DNA from: Polydactylus sextarius
Taxonomy: Eukaryota; Chordata; Actinopteri; Polynemidae
Reading direction: 5' to 3'
Assembly: GCA_016801845.1 (NCBI GenBank)
Contig: CM028908.1
Coordinates: 20,781,047 to 20,845,046, forward strand
DNA length: 64,000 nucleotides
The first letter of the stretch is position 1. The number at the start of each line of letters is the position of its first letter. This document shows positions 36,201 to 52,960 of this stretch, piece by piece. The position numbers and the translations under genes were made by a program. The notes below the pieces were generated by a model. That model was not told the origin of the DNA. It did not search any database and saw nothing but the letters and a program-made list of their open reading frames with translations.

Positions 36201-36730
36201 GGTAACTGGAGGCAGCCGGTTCCCTCAAGAATCAGTGGAGACTTCACATGTGGATACAAACATACAGATAAATTGCAAACACAACAATATAAGTTCACTG
36301 AGCGCGTCAACAGGCCATTTAAAGCTCCTTCTGCACAGCAAAAAAATTATCAAATAATCCACTTCTATAGAGACTTACTTTTTATATTATAAACATATTC
36401 AGTCAAAGCAGTTTAAACTGAAAAAAGTGCAAGGCAACATTACATTGATGTTTAGCATCCCTTTCTCATATTCTAACCTCCCTGACACATAAATGCATCT
36501 TTCACCCTCATTCAAGGCACAATAACATATTCTCAGGAAAAGAATCTCTGGCTTCCCTCGCTCTCAATCATCATATTGTACTCCACCACAATACCACATA
36601 TTGCTCACTGACTCAGGATGGCTCAGAGAAATGCCACTGGCCAAGCGTGTACACACCAGCATGTTATGTAGCCTGATCCCTTTAACTCCTCCCTCCTTGT
36701 CTTTGCCCTTGGGTGGGCTGGGGTCTTCAG
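33268..36730 (+). other. mitf: mitf upstream intron or 5' flank
   Basis: AT-rich sequence with no recognised exon; I looked for the mammalian exon 1A coding motif and did not find it. The stretch at about 35460-35990 is less repetitive, with TAATTA-type motifs. Confidence 0.45.
35460..35990. promoter_or_regulatory. possible conserved noncoding element upstream of mitf exon 1B
   Basis: Balanced, repeat-free sequence containing paired homeodomain motifs (CCTAATTAGTGCGATTATC near 35497; GCTAATTAACAGAATTAACA near 35886) and an AAAGGATCA motif. It lies 0.8-1.3 kb upstream of exon 1B, where an eye or pigment-epithelium promoter could be expected. This is an inference from composition only. Confidence 0.3.
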
Positions 36731-36986
36731 TGCTCCCCCGGACCTGCGTGGCCTCTCCAAGTGCTCCCTGAGTCCCCCACCTCCTCCACCGACTGTGACA
36801 TCACAGCTCTGGGCCCGGGAGCAGCCGGCGTTTGCCCATCGCCAGGGTCAAGAGCGCAGGGAGAACCGAGAGAGGACCAGGACCAGGGACCTTCTGTATC
36901 ACGACACACAACACACCATCACAGTCCACATACCGGCCCTCACCAACCGGCCTGCTGTGAGCCCACCACCCATGGAAGTTCTCAAG
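36731..36986 (+). CDS. mitf: mitf exon 1B-like exon (diverged)
   Basis: A 256-nt open segment with acceptor gtcttcag|T and donor AAG|gtaagg. It ends PPPMEVLK on a codon boundary, exactly where mammalian exon 1B (VPMEVLK) joins exon 2 (VQTHLENP). Exon 2 here begins VQSHLENP in the same phase. Upstream, TSQLWAREQ and QERRENRE align loosely with the mammalian TSRILLRQQLMREQ and QERREQQQ stretch. The Leu/Gln/Met-rich core, which in mammalian MITF-A binds Rag GTPases, is not recognisable, and the local Met of MTSR is replaced by GTG (Val). No in-frame ATG precedes PMEVLK, so an upstream coding exon is needed. Either a fast-evolving exon of a longer isoform or a decaying relic. Confidence 0.65.
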
Positions 36987-38760
36987 GTAAGGCCACCAGG
37001 AGTCTGGTATAACTGAATGAGCAAAAGCTGTGATGTGAAAGTGGAACAATGTTGTTTGGGATGGATGCTCTCTTGTGGATCTGTGATTCATTGTATTTGA
37101 AAATGGATTGTATGTAAATGTTCTGTTAAATCACAAATTCATAGAAGTTGTGGAAATTCCTACATAATACAGACAAACACCCTTCTGTGAAAGTGGACTG
37201 TGTTAAATCCATAAGGGCGGATTATCTCTCGACAGAATTCCTGTTTCAAGACATTTGGCATTCAGCTCATTTAATCCTATTTGCTCCACTACACTGACGT
37301 ACAGTATTTTTATACAATTCATTCCTGGTTCACCCAAATTGACCCGAAATACTTGAATACACAACAATACATAACGGAAAGATGGAAAAACAGGAAACCT
37401 GCACATATCCTGTGATAACCAGGATATGTGTATCTGATAACTCCTACATATCAATTTAAGATGAATGTATCTAAACTACATGTAGTTATTGCATGTTGAA
37501 GCCATTTAACATTTAACATTAGGACCAGGAATCAGTTTTACTCAGAATTTCTATCGACTGTAAAAGAAAATTCCATCTGTCAGTCTTTTGATATATAGTT
37601 GTCTGTATATTCAGTCCCTACAAAGAAATAATCTTTATTTGTATATGCATGTGATAACGTTAAATCCAATATGTTCTGCAAGATGAGTGTAACATTGCTG
37701 CTGTTGGGTGATGGAGGCGTTCTTTTATGGCCATGAATGACATCATTTGTCATCTTGTGTGCAATGGTCTTTTTGTCTTTGACATATCAGTGTGTTCCCT
37801 TCTAGCTGAATAACATAATCTTTTTAGCAGTATACTACTTTAAGTTCAGCGTAAAAATCCAATCCTGCCACAGTACTACTTGGCACGTGGCTCTGTTTTC
37901 ACATATTGAAGCACAAAACAGGAAATGTATTTAACTTTATCATTGTTTTGTTCTTATAATGATGCAATGCTGCCATGAGATTTTATACTGGAGTAAACAC
38001 TCACTGTGTTTCCTCTGCCAGTTGTTCTGGATTGGGCAGTTACAAGGGGAAACTGCTTGGAGGAACTTTTTCTCATACAGGGTCATTTTCACAGAACCCC
38101 AGACAAACAGTGGGTAAAGACTTTTTGACAGTTTGAACCTAACCTGTCTGTGGATTATCAGAGACCCCCCCCAAAACCGTGCAGGCGAGGCAAAATTAGC
38201 TTAGAAGTACCAGGCAGAGCTGCTGGACCATGAAAGTGAAAATATAAAGCTCAGATGAGGTCGTCCAAAGAAGGAGAGGGGGGTCCCTTAATTAGCCAGG
38301 TCACCTCTGAACCCTGTGAAAATCAAATGATCAAGGATCAAAGCACCAGTCAGCACCAAATAATTTTAAATGTGTTCAAAAATGTGCTTATTTAAGAAAG
38401 AAACTAAACTGATACACTGCAAAACCATCTAAATTTGTTTTAAGGTCTGACGCTGTGGGCCCCTTCTCTAGCAAATCTGAGCCAACTTCATGTCTTGGAT
38501 GCTCGGATGTAAACAAAATGTAATAACTCTTATGGAATCAGTTTATTAGCTGGAGGAACAAGGAGCACCTGGAAATTTTTAAGGCAAATTTCAATGTGAA
38601 AAGTTTTTTAAACACCATGAATCACTCACGAGTGTTATGGCCTTGTTGTTGCTCCAGACTGTCCAACCAGATGAAATAACAAACTTGTTTTTTTTAACAT
38701 GGTTGTTGGACTCTGGCATCAACTCATCCTTTTTCATCTCATGAGATATTTTTGCCTCAC

Positions 38761-39050
<290 letters not shown>

Positions 39051-41680
39051 AGCACTCCTGTGTCTCCCTGAGGAGAGCTGCCTTATAGTCTGAGCTACAA
39101 TGATTAAAAAATCAGTTTCAACTGTAAAACTACTGAAAAAGTTTTTTAACTAAAACCAACATTACTCTTTTGGCACCTCCTGGTTCATGGCATAAATAAC
39201 CTGTCAGTTCTAATATGAAAGACAAGTGTTACATGCAATGATCTAACAATGATCGTTAATTCTAATAATAATCTCAGCAAGATACAGTGGTTTTGATTTC
39301 ACACAGCTCTGTGAAGATCCCCCAGCACATTCTGACATGTGCATGGATACATAAATTAATGTATATATTCAAAGTCAAATATCTATGGAAACTAACACTA
39401 AAAAAACAAACATAAACTGTTCAAGTACTTGTATGTGTAACTTTCACAGACATAGAGATGCATCACAATGAGAACTATCAACCTTAAAACATCAATGTAT
39501 TGGTCGAGATTAAATCAGACTTTTCTTTACACAATGAGACCATTACAGTGTTTCAAGAGTACACCCTGTCTAGTTCCGTCAAGTTTTCTTGCGTGTGTAG
39601 TGCAACTGTCATCCTCGGAGCTGAGTTGTGCGTACATCCGTGTCGTCTTAGATGTTATCAGTGTTGCCTCGCAACAATGACTATAGTAAGGTTTCACCAG
39701 TGTAGAGAACTTGTGAGTTTAAGTTGTGTCATACAAATGTTCAAATTATATTTTAAACCAATGAACAGATCTTGATTTGTGTGAGTGAGTATGAACAATA
39801 TATGCAGCAGTTAAAATGTTGATTAACAAATTCATTCATTAGACATCATCAGTGTTGTGCTCTTGGAGCTTAACTCTTACATGATTGTGTTATTTTAATT
39901 CTTACTTACCTAACCCTACCCACATTCAGATTTTACAGGTTCTGTCCTGGATTGGATCAAATCCTAAAATGTCACCACTGGTGATGTAAATTGCTGCCAT
40001 TTACAATTTTGTTGTTTTCAAACATCTCCCCTCTGTATTCTAGCATATCTTTCATCGCATATGGATTAAAACTGTTGCAGAGAGTTTAACTCTTACCTAA
40101 ACAATGTGGGCATTTTTAACAATGGTAGCACATACAGTAGCTAAGTTGACAGACATGTCTGACTATTAGAGTCAACAACAAACAAGGCGATGTAACTCAT
40201 GTGGTAACGAGGGAGCAAGTGTCTTGTTTTTCTTTCTAAAAATACTGGAGAAAAATTAGACAAGAGACAAGTGTTCTGATTTTTAAAACTCAGAGCGTTG
40301 AATTGATCTTTCTCAAAATCTTCTTCCTGAATGGGAGCTTTGACCGTGTTTCAATGATGAGCTCAATACCAGTCATATATTTATTTAATAACCCGAAAAA
40401 AACGTGACTTATAAAAATCATCAGATTCAACTCTGCGTGTAGAGTGGTTTATGCTGACCTTTTCCACAAACTCCAGGCGCATTGAGCTGAATAATGCTGC
40501 ATGATTGTGCTCTTTGATTTTCAGGGAACACTGAGGTTTCAGATTGAACCAAGACCGAGCTAAGAGAGCCTTTTGTTGGTTCAACTCATCAGAGTATACC
40601 TAGAGCTCTGTTTTCAGTTTTGCATTTACCAGTTGATTCTTTAAGATAAGATTGAGAAAGTAGGACATGTCTGCACATGTTTCAAAAAGAGTTTTCTAGC
40701 AGTTTGTTTCTTACAATGACTAATCTGTTTTTTTAAAAGAATTATTTTTAGTGCTGCAATTTATCTGTAAAGTATGTAGTACTGGATTGTTTGACCTTTG
40801 CTTTGTTGCTTGAGGGGACACAATATTTTGTCTGAATCGTTGCACTGTTTAACTTTGTTGTAGCAAAGCTTAGCTGATAGAATACATAGCCACCTGCATA
40901 GCCACCACATCAGGCATGACAACAAGACTCTGTGTATTTATGTAGCAGCTATATTAAGCTGTTATGTTTGTCGCTTAACAAGTGCATGTTCCTAATCCCA
41001 CACAAACTGGACAATGTGCTTCATTCTTGGAAGAGGATGTTACATTCATGCTAATGTTACCCTGTAGCCACAGGGTAAGGAATAGAGAAGACATCTCTTT
41101 GTCCCAAACTCCTCCTCTAGATGAAGTAGTCTGTCTCTACAGCAGGCACTATTTGCTGTAGAGAATTGTTACTAAGGGCATTAGGCAAGAGAGCAAAATC
41201 TACTTCCTTGAGTCTATTGCAGACACCAGCACATGCAGTAGCCATTTGTCTCAAAATCCAACTCCTATTATCACTTTGGACCTATAAGCGCTCATTGTCT
41301 TCTTTAGTGCCAGTGAGATGAACAAACTGCATGTAGCCCCCTTAATTACACTATATGTATCTTAGTATGCAGTTTTGTGCACAGTGTAGGAGCTGATGAT
41401 TTACATTGTCGGTTGCAATTCAGAGCAACAAGCCAATAGTTTTTGGCAGTAAATTATAATAATGCTATTATTTTCATGTTATTTAAGTAATGATGAGTAT
41501 TGTAAGGGATTAATTTTAATGTGTAGTTTGTTGTTTACCTAGCCAATGGGAAGTAATCCTACACTTAGGATTTACATGGTTATGTTCACAAATCTACTGA
41601 CTTCAATGATCCCCTAGAAGTTCTTTTAACATAAAGTTCACATGTTTAGTCTCTGAACTTGGACTGCTAGATAATCTGGT

Positions 41681-41724
41681 TGACTGACTGACTGACTGAC
41701 TGACTGACTGACTGACCGACTGAC
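41681..41724. repeat. (TGAC)n microsatellite
   Basis: Eleven tetranucleotide units with a single substitution (gacc). Confidence 0.95.
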
Positions 41725-44700
41725 AACATTCTCATCAATTTATCTAGTTTCAACCAGTCATCATCAAATGCAGTAACATACTAAAACTTGCTAAATGCCA
41801 GCACCTTAAAGCACTATTGTGGCTAACTACAACACAAAGCTGCTAGCTTGTAGATGCTGTGTCAAACAGTTACTTCACTCAGTTCACTCACATGTAGTAC
41901 ATTGTATGCTCACCAGTACAATGTGAGAATTCCAGTGGGATAGTGTTATTCCAAATCAAACACTACTGCTGGTCACTAACTGGACAATTGCAGTATGTAA
42001 AATATTTCCCAGCAGCTGTGAGGTACATCATTGCAGAAAACATACACATTTTATGTGTCTCCTTAGTGGTGTGCATTGTAATGGTTGTGTGAGATAGAAG
42101 TTAGAAGAAGTTAGAAGTTGTTAAATATTGACCCAGCTACGCTGACCCATGCCACTGTAGATCAGTGGTTTAATTGAAAAAGCAACTTAATTACCTGTGT
42201 TCTGTAGAGTAACAAGTTACTCTCTCATCAGCCATACACAAGAAGTACTGGCATTCTCTTGGTGATATTCCATGAGCTGATTGGTTGAAGTCTCTGAGCA
42301 GAGGTACCAATCAAGTGCCTACTAAGGTCCCCTGTGGCCACCAGAGGCCCTGACCTTATCCTATGAGATACCATGATATAGTTGACTGCTGCGAACATTT
42401 TCATATCAGTGGTGTATTTTTGCTTTCCTAGACACAACGTTTTCTCAGAAGCATTGTGGGGTTTCAGGATGACCTTTGGCAAAGTTTAAGCATACAGTGA
42501 CTCTTCATGGTATTCTTCCATGGATACCATTCCTGTTCAACAATTCCTGTGTGTTTTATCTCTATCATCTATCATCTTAGCAGGGCATCCATTTTTAAAG
42601 ACAGTTTGTGGACCTATCAATATCTAAACTTCCAAGATCTAAAATTTCTGAGACCTCTTTCTTTTTTGAGGCCTGGTTGACATCAGCAGTCAGATAAGCT
42701 CAAACAGACATTCATTTAATCTGGTTTCATTGAGTGGACTTCAGGTTGAGTTTATTCAGATTCAGCTAATTTCATTATCTCTTTGTTCATAACTGTAAGT
42801 CTGTCTCAGCTGATCCACATCCAGCCTTAGCTGAGACTAACATAGACCAGTACAGTAGTAGTGGGAGTGGGCTGTCTGTTGTGACTGTTGGGCCCCGTAG
42901 CAGAAGTTTGCTGAATTTTGCTCAGTCAGGACCAGCTCTGAATTTCAATATGGTTTTAATCTTGTTTAAAACTCTTGTGGCTTTGCAGTCTCTTCTTATT
43001 CTGTAGTTGCATTCAGATTTTATGTAATGAATGACTAAATCAAGTGCACAGCTGTAATGCATCGAAGCTGGCCTAGAGGGCAAGATTACATCTATGAAAG
43101 TATTTGTCTGTCTGCCTGTTTAATTCAGCTTTATATCACTTATGTAATAAAGTGATGTAAAAGAACTTATAGAGGAAAATTTGCATATCAAGCATTGGTG
43201 CAATAATTCAATGAATTAAATTTGTAAATAGTTAATACAACACAAACTCGATTCTAAATTTTAATCCTCAGTCTTGCTAACAAAAACTTTTCAACAGGCT
43301 TGTTTTCTTACCTACATAAAAACTATTGTAACTATAGTTACTATATGTAACTATTCACCTTAGAGCTAATAGTAATTTTAGTAACTCTGACAAAACTACA
43401 AGTTCTTAATAAGTCCATCGCATGATGAAATGCAGATATGCCAGGGGAGTCCTTGAATACCCAGTGGCAAGTTTTTGGACTACTTGCAGGCACATTATTC
43501 AGAATTGTTTCCAACTTGAAGAGTCCAGTCTGTATAGTTTTGTGCAATGACAAACTCCATTAAACTTCACCAATGATCAGGAAATTATCATTACATGGAC
43601 AAGAAAATGTGCTCCATATATGTAGATCTGTAAAAGTAGGGAGTGGTTCTTGATTTTACAATGCTTTATGTTGCTCTTTCTGTTTAATCTTTGATTAAAA
43701 AGTAGCTTTCTATCAATTGTCATCATCCATTAGCGTGAAGTCTCAATTAACAGATTACATCTATGTTCTGACACTAACAGAGGCTCTTAAGTGAACAGTA
43801 GGAAATTACCAAAGATACAGATCTTACAGATCAGTGCTACAGGCTTTGTGTAGTCTATAGCTGATTGGTTCATGACTACATAGCATAAGCAAATATTTTT
43901 GTTACAACTCCAAATGTTCATCATCATCATGATTCACTTGAATTCACTTGGACTTCATTGCAGTCAGGTTTGCATTTAATGTCAGTGATGTAATTTAGGG
44001 TAAAGACCCACTTGAACGTTGACCAACTGTATTGTATGACAACAAAAATGCAATAATATCCACTTGTATTAAATGAGAGGTGCAACTATCTATTCTGAGC
44101 TATTTTCTACAACTCAAGTCACTTATTAAGCATTAAGACCAACATCTCTTCAGATCCAACAGTAAATGTTCCACATTTCAATATTTTGTATCATGCAAAC
44201 TGGATATTTTTCAACTGTTGGTTGTTGCAATGGACTGTTTCCAGAACTTTTTAACTTTCTGATTTTTCTGACTATAAACCATTGACTGGAGATGTGATCC
44301 ATCCAGGCTCACATTTGGACTCCTCCTGTGTGCTCCTGGAGGTTACCTGACTATGGAGTACACATGGATCACATGTAAAAGTTCAGGAGATCTTGATGTG
44401 AGGACTGTGATGATTAATTATTTAATGACTTTATCACCCAAAATATTTTGATCCTTTGGTCCAAATAAAGTGACTTCCTCTGATTTCTAAGGGCCTTAAT
44501 TTAATCCTAGATTTCAGTTTGTTTATTAATCTATATGAATACATGAACCTTATATGCAAAACAAAGCTCAAGGCTGAATTGTACTGTGCAATCAGATCTG
44601 AAATGATATCAGTGCATGTAAGTATTCAAAGGATCTGACACATATTTTACTTCAGACAGCAGACTTTCTCTCCCTTTCACTTTCACACTAGAAGACTGAT

Positions 44701-46255
44701 TTATGTGCTTATTTGTTAATGAATTTATTACTTAAAAATCCAATCAACTGTCAAGTTGTTTTCTTTGATGTAATTTGAAAGCAACATAAATAGTCAGTAG
44801 CACTAACTCTCAAATTTAAGCACACAGTAAAAGTTTAGCATCATCCTTTGACGGGATGCCCTCCAGTATGGCTGGTTTCCAAAGACTGGAGCTGCTCAAG
44901 AGATATGAATGGTTCTGTTTCTTTTCAGGGGTCAAGGAGTGACGACTATCTCTTGAAATGTTATTGGTCCTCAGGGCAGTTGTCTAAAACATGGATCCAT
45001 GTGCTCTCCTTGAGAAGGTAATAAACTTCAGTCTCGCGAAGAGTCTATGAATAAAGAGAGAGCTCGGCTTGCTGTAGGGATAAATTAAATACCTCCCTTG
45101 TTGATAGTTCTCTCTCAACCCAAAGGTTTGGCTTTAGGAAAAGGCCACACTGTGGAGAGGAGACAAAGAAACACTCTACTATGAGTTTACAAAGAATGCT
45201 TTCTCTGTTTTATCTTATAAGGTTCTGTCATGCTGGGGGGCACTTCCCCTGTGTTTGCGCTCACCTCTCTGGCTCTGACTTGGTTTCCAATAATCTAGAC
45301 AAAGACGTGATGCTGACTACTCCAGCAGCCTTACACGAGATACGGATGCTTGCATTACTAGCTGCACGTCCAATGGCACATCCGTTGGCACATCGTCACA
45401 TGTGAGAATCCTAATAACATAATTCCTTGGATAAATGTTGCAGTCAGATGGTTTATAATTCGACGTCATGAATAAAGAAGCATAAAGAACAGCTTCCAAT
45501 GCAGCGTATCAACTCATGCCCCTTTGTTTGCAGTACTTCTGAAGTTTTATTAATAATCATTGTTGACAGTAACAAAATGTAAACTACAATACTGTAAATA
45601 AGCACTTTTCAAAAGAACAAAACATTCTATGTATTTTTGACCTGTGGCAGAGTACTCAACAGTTAAATCAGTGAGTCCAAATAAGAAAAGAATTAGCATG
45701 ACATCGATGTTATCCTCCGTGGAGCACTGATTACAGCCTCAAGAGCTACAGTTATTGTATTGGTGGGAGGGTATACGCAGCCTTTAAATGAACACAAAGC
45801 ATATCGTGATCGTCCCACTCCACAGGAATCGACCAGTAAACAGAGGTTTAATAAGAGTTAGTGATGCTATAATCTGTTATTTACACAATTTAGTTATAGA
45901 GTCATTCATAACTTTAATATTGTAGTCTGCAAACAAACAGTAGTGACAGTCTAAAAAGGACGATGTAACTCTGTAACTACAGGTTACAGATTAGATAAAC
46001 TGGTCACTTTAGCAATACACACAGCACCACCTTCTTCTTTCTTTAGTGGATGCTTCTGTAAGTTTAATAAAACTGAAACTTAACAGGGTTTCTGAATTTA
46101 ATAAAGTGAACTTAAATTTAGCATATTTGAATTTCTGTTCAAATCACAGCTGAACAAAAAACAAAAAACAAAACAAAAAAAAGATAAACAATATTATCCT
46201 ATGAAATAAATCCAAACAAGCTTACTGACGTCTTCTGCCTGACATTTATACTCAC

Positions 46256-46503
46256 ACCAATTTGATTGGCGTCTGTTCTGGAGCCGATGAGAGCTGTGGT
46301 CCTGAACTCAGTCTGTTATCTGCGGAGTTACACTGTTTTTCCACAGCTGTTTGAAGAAATCGGCATTTTAACTCTTTTTCTGGGTTTCTTGGCATGACCG
46401 AGAGAGAGACAAACAAGAGGGAGATGACGGCCACATTTAAACTCACACCCTCTTCACTCCCAGTCTCCCTCTATGTTTCTCTCTGTTCAAACTTTTTATA
46501 GTG
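46256..46503 (-). other. candidate minus-strand first exon of unknown gene
   Basis: On the minus strand a TATA box (actataaaaag, 46503-46493) is followed at about 100 bp by an ATG (46395). The frame then runs 46 codons and ends at a strong donor (GGT|gtgagtat, boundary 46256). The peptide (MPRNPEKELKCRFLQTAVEK and onward, Gln/Ser-rich) is not one I recognise. No downstream exon on the minus strand was found, so this may be chance or a noncoding transcript inside the mitf intron. Confidence 0.25.
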
Positions 46504-48076
46504 AGTCACTATCCCATCATGTCACTGTTTGAAATGTGTAGAATAAAACACACTGAAAGAATCCGACCTGGCAAAAAAAAAAAAAAAAAAAACATCAGAA
46601 ACTCAGAGGACTAACAACTAAATGCTCAATTTATGCTTTTATGCATTAATCTCATTTCACCAAATAAACTCACACTCATTTATCAACACTGTATTTACAG
46701 TAACACGATGAACATAACAACAGTGTGTTGTGCATCTTCACGTGAGAAACCAGTACAAGACAGTGAGGATGTGATTCCAGCCAGAAGCAGAGAAACAGAT
46801 TGGGAAGTCGTGTCTGCCACTGCTCCCTCCATAAGTGCACAGGGTGTGATAAGTGTTCGTCTGTCTCTGAGCCTCTGAGAACAGAAAACAACATTTCTAT
46901 TATATTTTCCTTTGGTTTCAAAAACTCCACATAAAGAAATTCAGTAATAAAGTTGGATAATGGCACTGTTTCTTGTTTCTTTGGATTGAAACACAGACCC
47001 ATTATATTGATTATAAAAAAAAAGAAAGTGGAGAAAAAAAAGTTGTTCCATATTGTTGTTACCTCTATTACACTTTTAAGGTCATTAAACTTGTTATATT
47101 ATCTCAAGATAACTTAATTTATATTGTCCCACAGCGTATCATCTTTCTCTTGTTGATTGTACATCTGACACCATCTAAAAAAAAAAAAAAAACAAGAGGT
47201 GCATTTAAATCTCTGACTAATCTGTGCACATGGGAAAAACTTAAAATAAATTTGCTAAATCTTTTTTTTTTTCTGCAGACTACAAGAAGTGAAGTACAAT
47301 AAATACAACATCACACAATGGATGATTTAAATGGTCCGATGATGAACAGAATAGAGTTTTAAATAAACCTCTAAACCATGGACTTACTTTGGTGGATGCA
47401 GTCATTGTCAAAACGGTCCATTAGTTGATCTCTAAAGAAGTTGTTTGTAAACCTGTTCCTGTGTTTTATGGTGTATAAAGTGTGCTCACGGTTTAATAAC
47501 CCCAGATTAAAAAAATACTCTTGATATGAACCCCAGGGGGTGAATTAGCTCCACCATACATCCCAACCAACAAAAATTGCTTAAACATGAATCACCACAC
47601 CCTCTGACCTATTTGCAGTGCACCATTGACTGGGCTTGGATCAAATGATTCACAAAAATAAAGCTGTTAAAATCATTGGAGCAGACAGACTCCATTTTAT
47701 TGCTGTTCTGAAAATATCAGAACTATTTATTGATCTGACTGCGGTTGGACAAAAAAGTTTGACTTCATCAGAAAATACTTTCAGCCTAGCTCGAGCTAAT
47801 CACCTTTAACCTGCAAATGTGACTCCACAACAATTAACTGTTTAACTTAATTAACCTTTACTACTCAAAAATCCCAAAATATAAGTGGGCTGGTAAACAC
47901 ACCATACATTTGGCTTTAAATATGTTGAGCTTGTTGTGAAACAGTGGTGTCACTTGTGTTCGTGGTGCTCAGAACAAATAATGTTTTATACTAGATGAGC
48001 AGAACTAAAGATTAAACGTTAGTTTGCCTTAAGCATCCTTCAGTTTGCAGACTACTGGCCATCCAGGAGAAAGACT

Positions 48077-48422
48077 CCTTTGTGAGCTGGAGGTGGTGAC
48101 GTCAAATGGGTTCTATAAAGACATAAATTCATAGTTAAACTGGAACAGCACAGCAGTGGGAGGATGAGTCTCTGCGTCCTCCTCCGTTTTTTAACTTGCA
48201 TAACTAATGAGCTTTCAGCTCCTGGATAAATTAAGCAGTGACGAGTGACGATGTCACATTTGCACAAACCAGCTTGCTGGCCACACGGTAGGCTAACGAG
48301 ACAAGGGGATTATATATGTACATATATATATATGTGTATGTATGTATGCATATGTATCTATATATAGATATATATACATATATAGTATGTAGATAGTTTT
48401 AATCGGTTACTACTCAAAAAAC
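48077..48422 (+). promoter_or_regulatory. mitf: mitf M-type promoter
   Basis: Within 350 bp upstream of the M-exon ATG lie a perfect palindromic CRE TGACGTCA (48097-48104), a TATAAA (48114-48119), and a SOX/LEF-type CCTTTGT (48077-48083; ACAAAGG on the minus strand). A second AT-rich TATA-like tract is at 48309-48318, next to a gagACAAGG motif. The mammalian MITF-M promoter is driven by a CRE (MSH/cAMP), SOX10, PAX3 and LEF1, so the set is consistent with pigment-cell expression. The transcription start is not fixed. A long TATA-rich tract (48310-48385) separates these sites from the ATG. Confidence 0.6.
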
Positions 48423-51929
<3,507 letters not shown>

Positions 51930-52960
51930 CAGTGTCCAGAGCCATGAACCACAATGACACTCTGTGTCTGTAGCATTCCATCAATGAAGCGCCTACATTA
52001 CAGTGACTTCAAGGTATCCACATGACTTCTTCATCCACATGAGTGGATAAAGGCAACTCAGAAGCTAATTTCATTGTGATTTTAAAATAAATCACAATTT
52101 CTAAGATTTTGTAAATTACCATGACTTTTCATTTATCTCAGTTTCTGTGTTGCACAGTATTTATGCAGTCATACAATCCTTCATCCAGTCAGAAATACTT
52201 GACAAACATGCAACCTGATTTTACAGATTTGTATTTTTTTTTTTTTTTTAAATCATTGTTCTTTTTAAACTTTTGATATTTGTATCAAAATACAGTTATA
52301 TTGAACTGTTCACATAAAAGTAAGGACGTACTGGGAGCAAAGTGCCATAAAACATAAAAGGACATAACTGACGGAGTCAATGTCCTGATGATTTAAACTC
52401 ATTATTATTGCTTGTTGCTTTTGAAACATACTACAATTTATATTATTTTTTACCCCCATACTCTACAAACATGGACCAAATGAGAAGGATCATTATTGTT
52501 ATTAGTGTTATATTATTAGTATTGTTTATTTATTTTCCTTTTGTATACTGAGAGAGATGTTTTTAAAAAAAACTTTCAGCAAACATTTTATGCCATGTGC
52601 TGTTTTCTTCTCTAGTTTTGATGAATATGGTCTGATAAAGAAAATAAGTCTAAATTTTTCTTCTTTTAATTATATATGGTGGTATGTAGTAGTTTTTAAA
52701 CTGGGTCAAGTTACACAAACAAGATAAAAAAAATATAGTCAAAGAAAAAAAAGAAAAATAGAATTTTTTTTTTTTTTTTTTCTTTTTGTGTTGTTTATTT
52801 TTTTCCATAGATGTTAAAAGCACTAGAAGCAAAACCCAATCGAACCTTATTAACATTGAGGGTGTAACATTTAAAAAGTTCCTGACACGCCATCGTACTT
52901 TGTTTATAATGAATGTAAAAGAAAAATGATTACATGAATAAAATTGTTGTGTAAAATGCC
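51930..52960 (+). other. mitf: mitf 3' untranslated region
   Basis: Follows the TAG at 51927. Polyadenylation signals AATAAA occur at 52086-52091 and 52937-52942; the second lies at the end of an AT-rich UTR typical of mitf and is my preferred end. A hairpin with 9-bp arms (52962-52970 and 52974-52982, loop cac) lies just after it. Part of this UTR (about 52120-52330) resembles sequence at 53375-53510 and 60435-60640. Confidence 0.6.

Noticed and set aside
36795..37016. 73-codon frame treated as starting with Met at 36795
   Set aside because: The first codon is GTG, not ATG; in a vertebrate gene this is an internal Val codon of the exon 1B-like exon, and the end runs past the donor at 36987.
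46633..46878. Plus-strand frame with a protein-like stretch (REKPVQDSEDVIPARSRETD)
   Set aside because: It looks plausible, but I found no acceptor/donor pair in matching phase and no recognised family; insufficient support.
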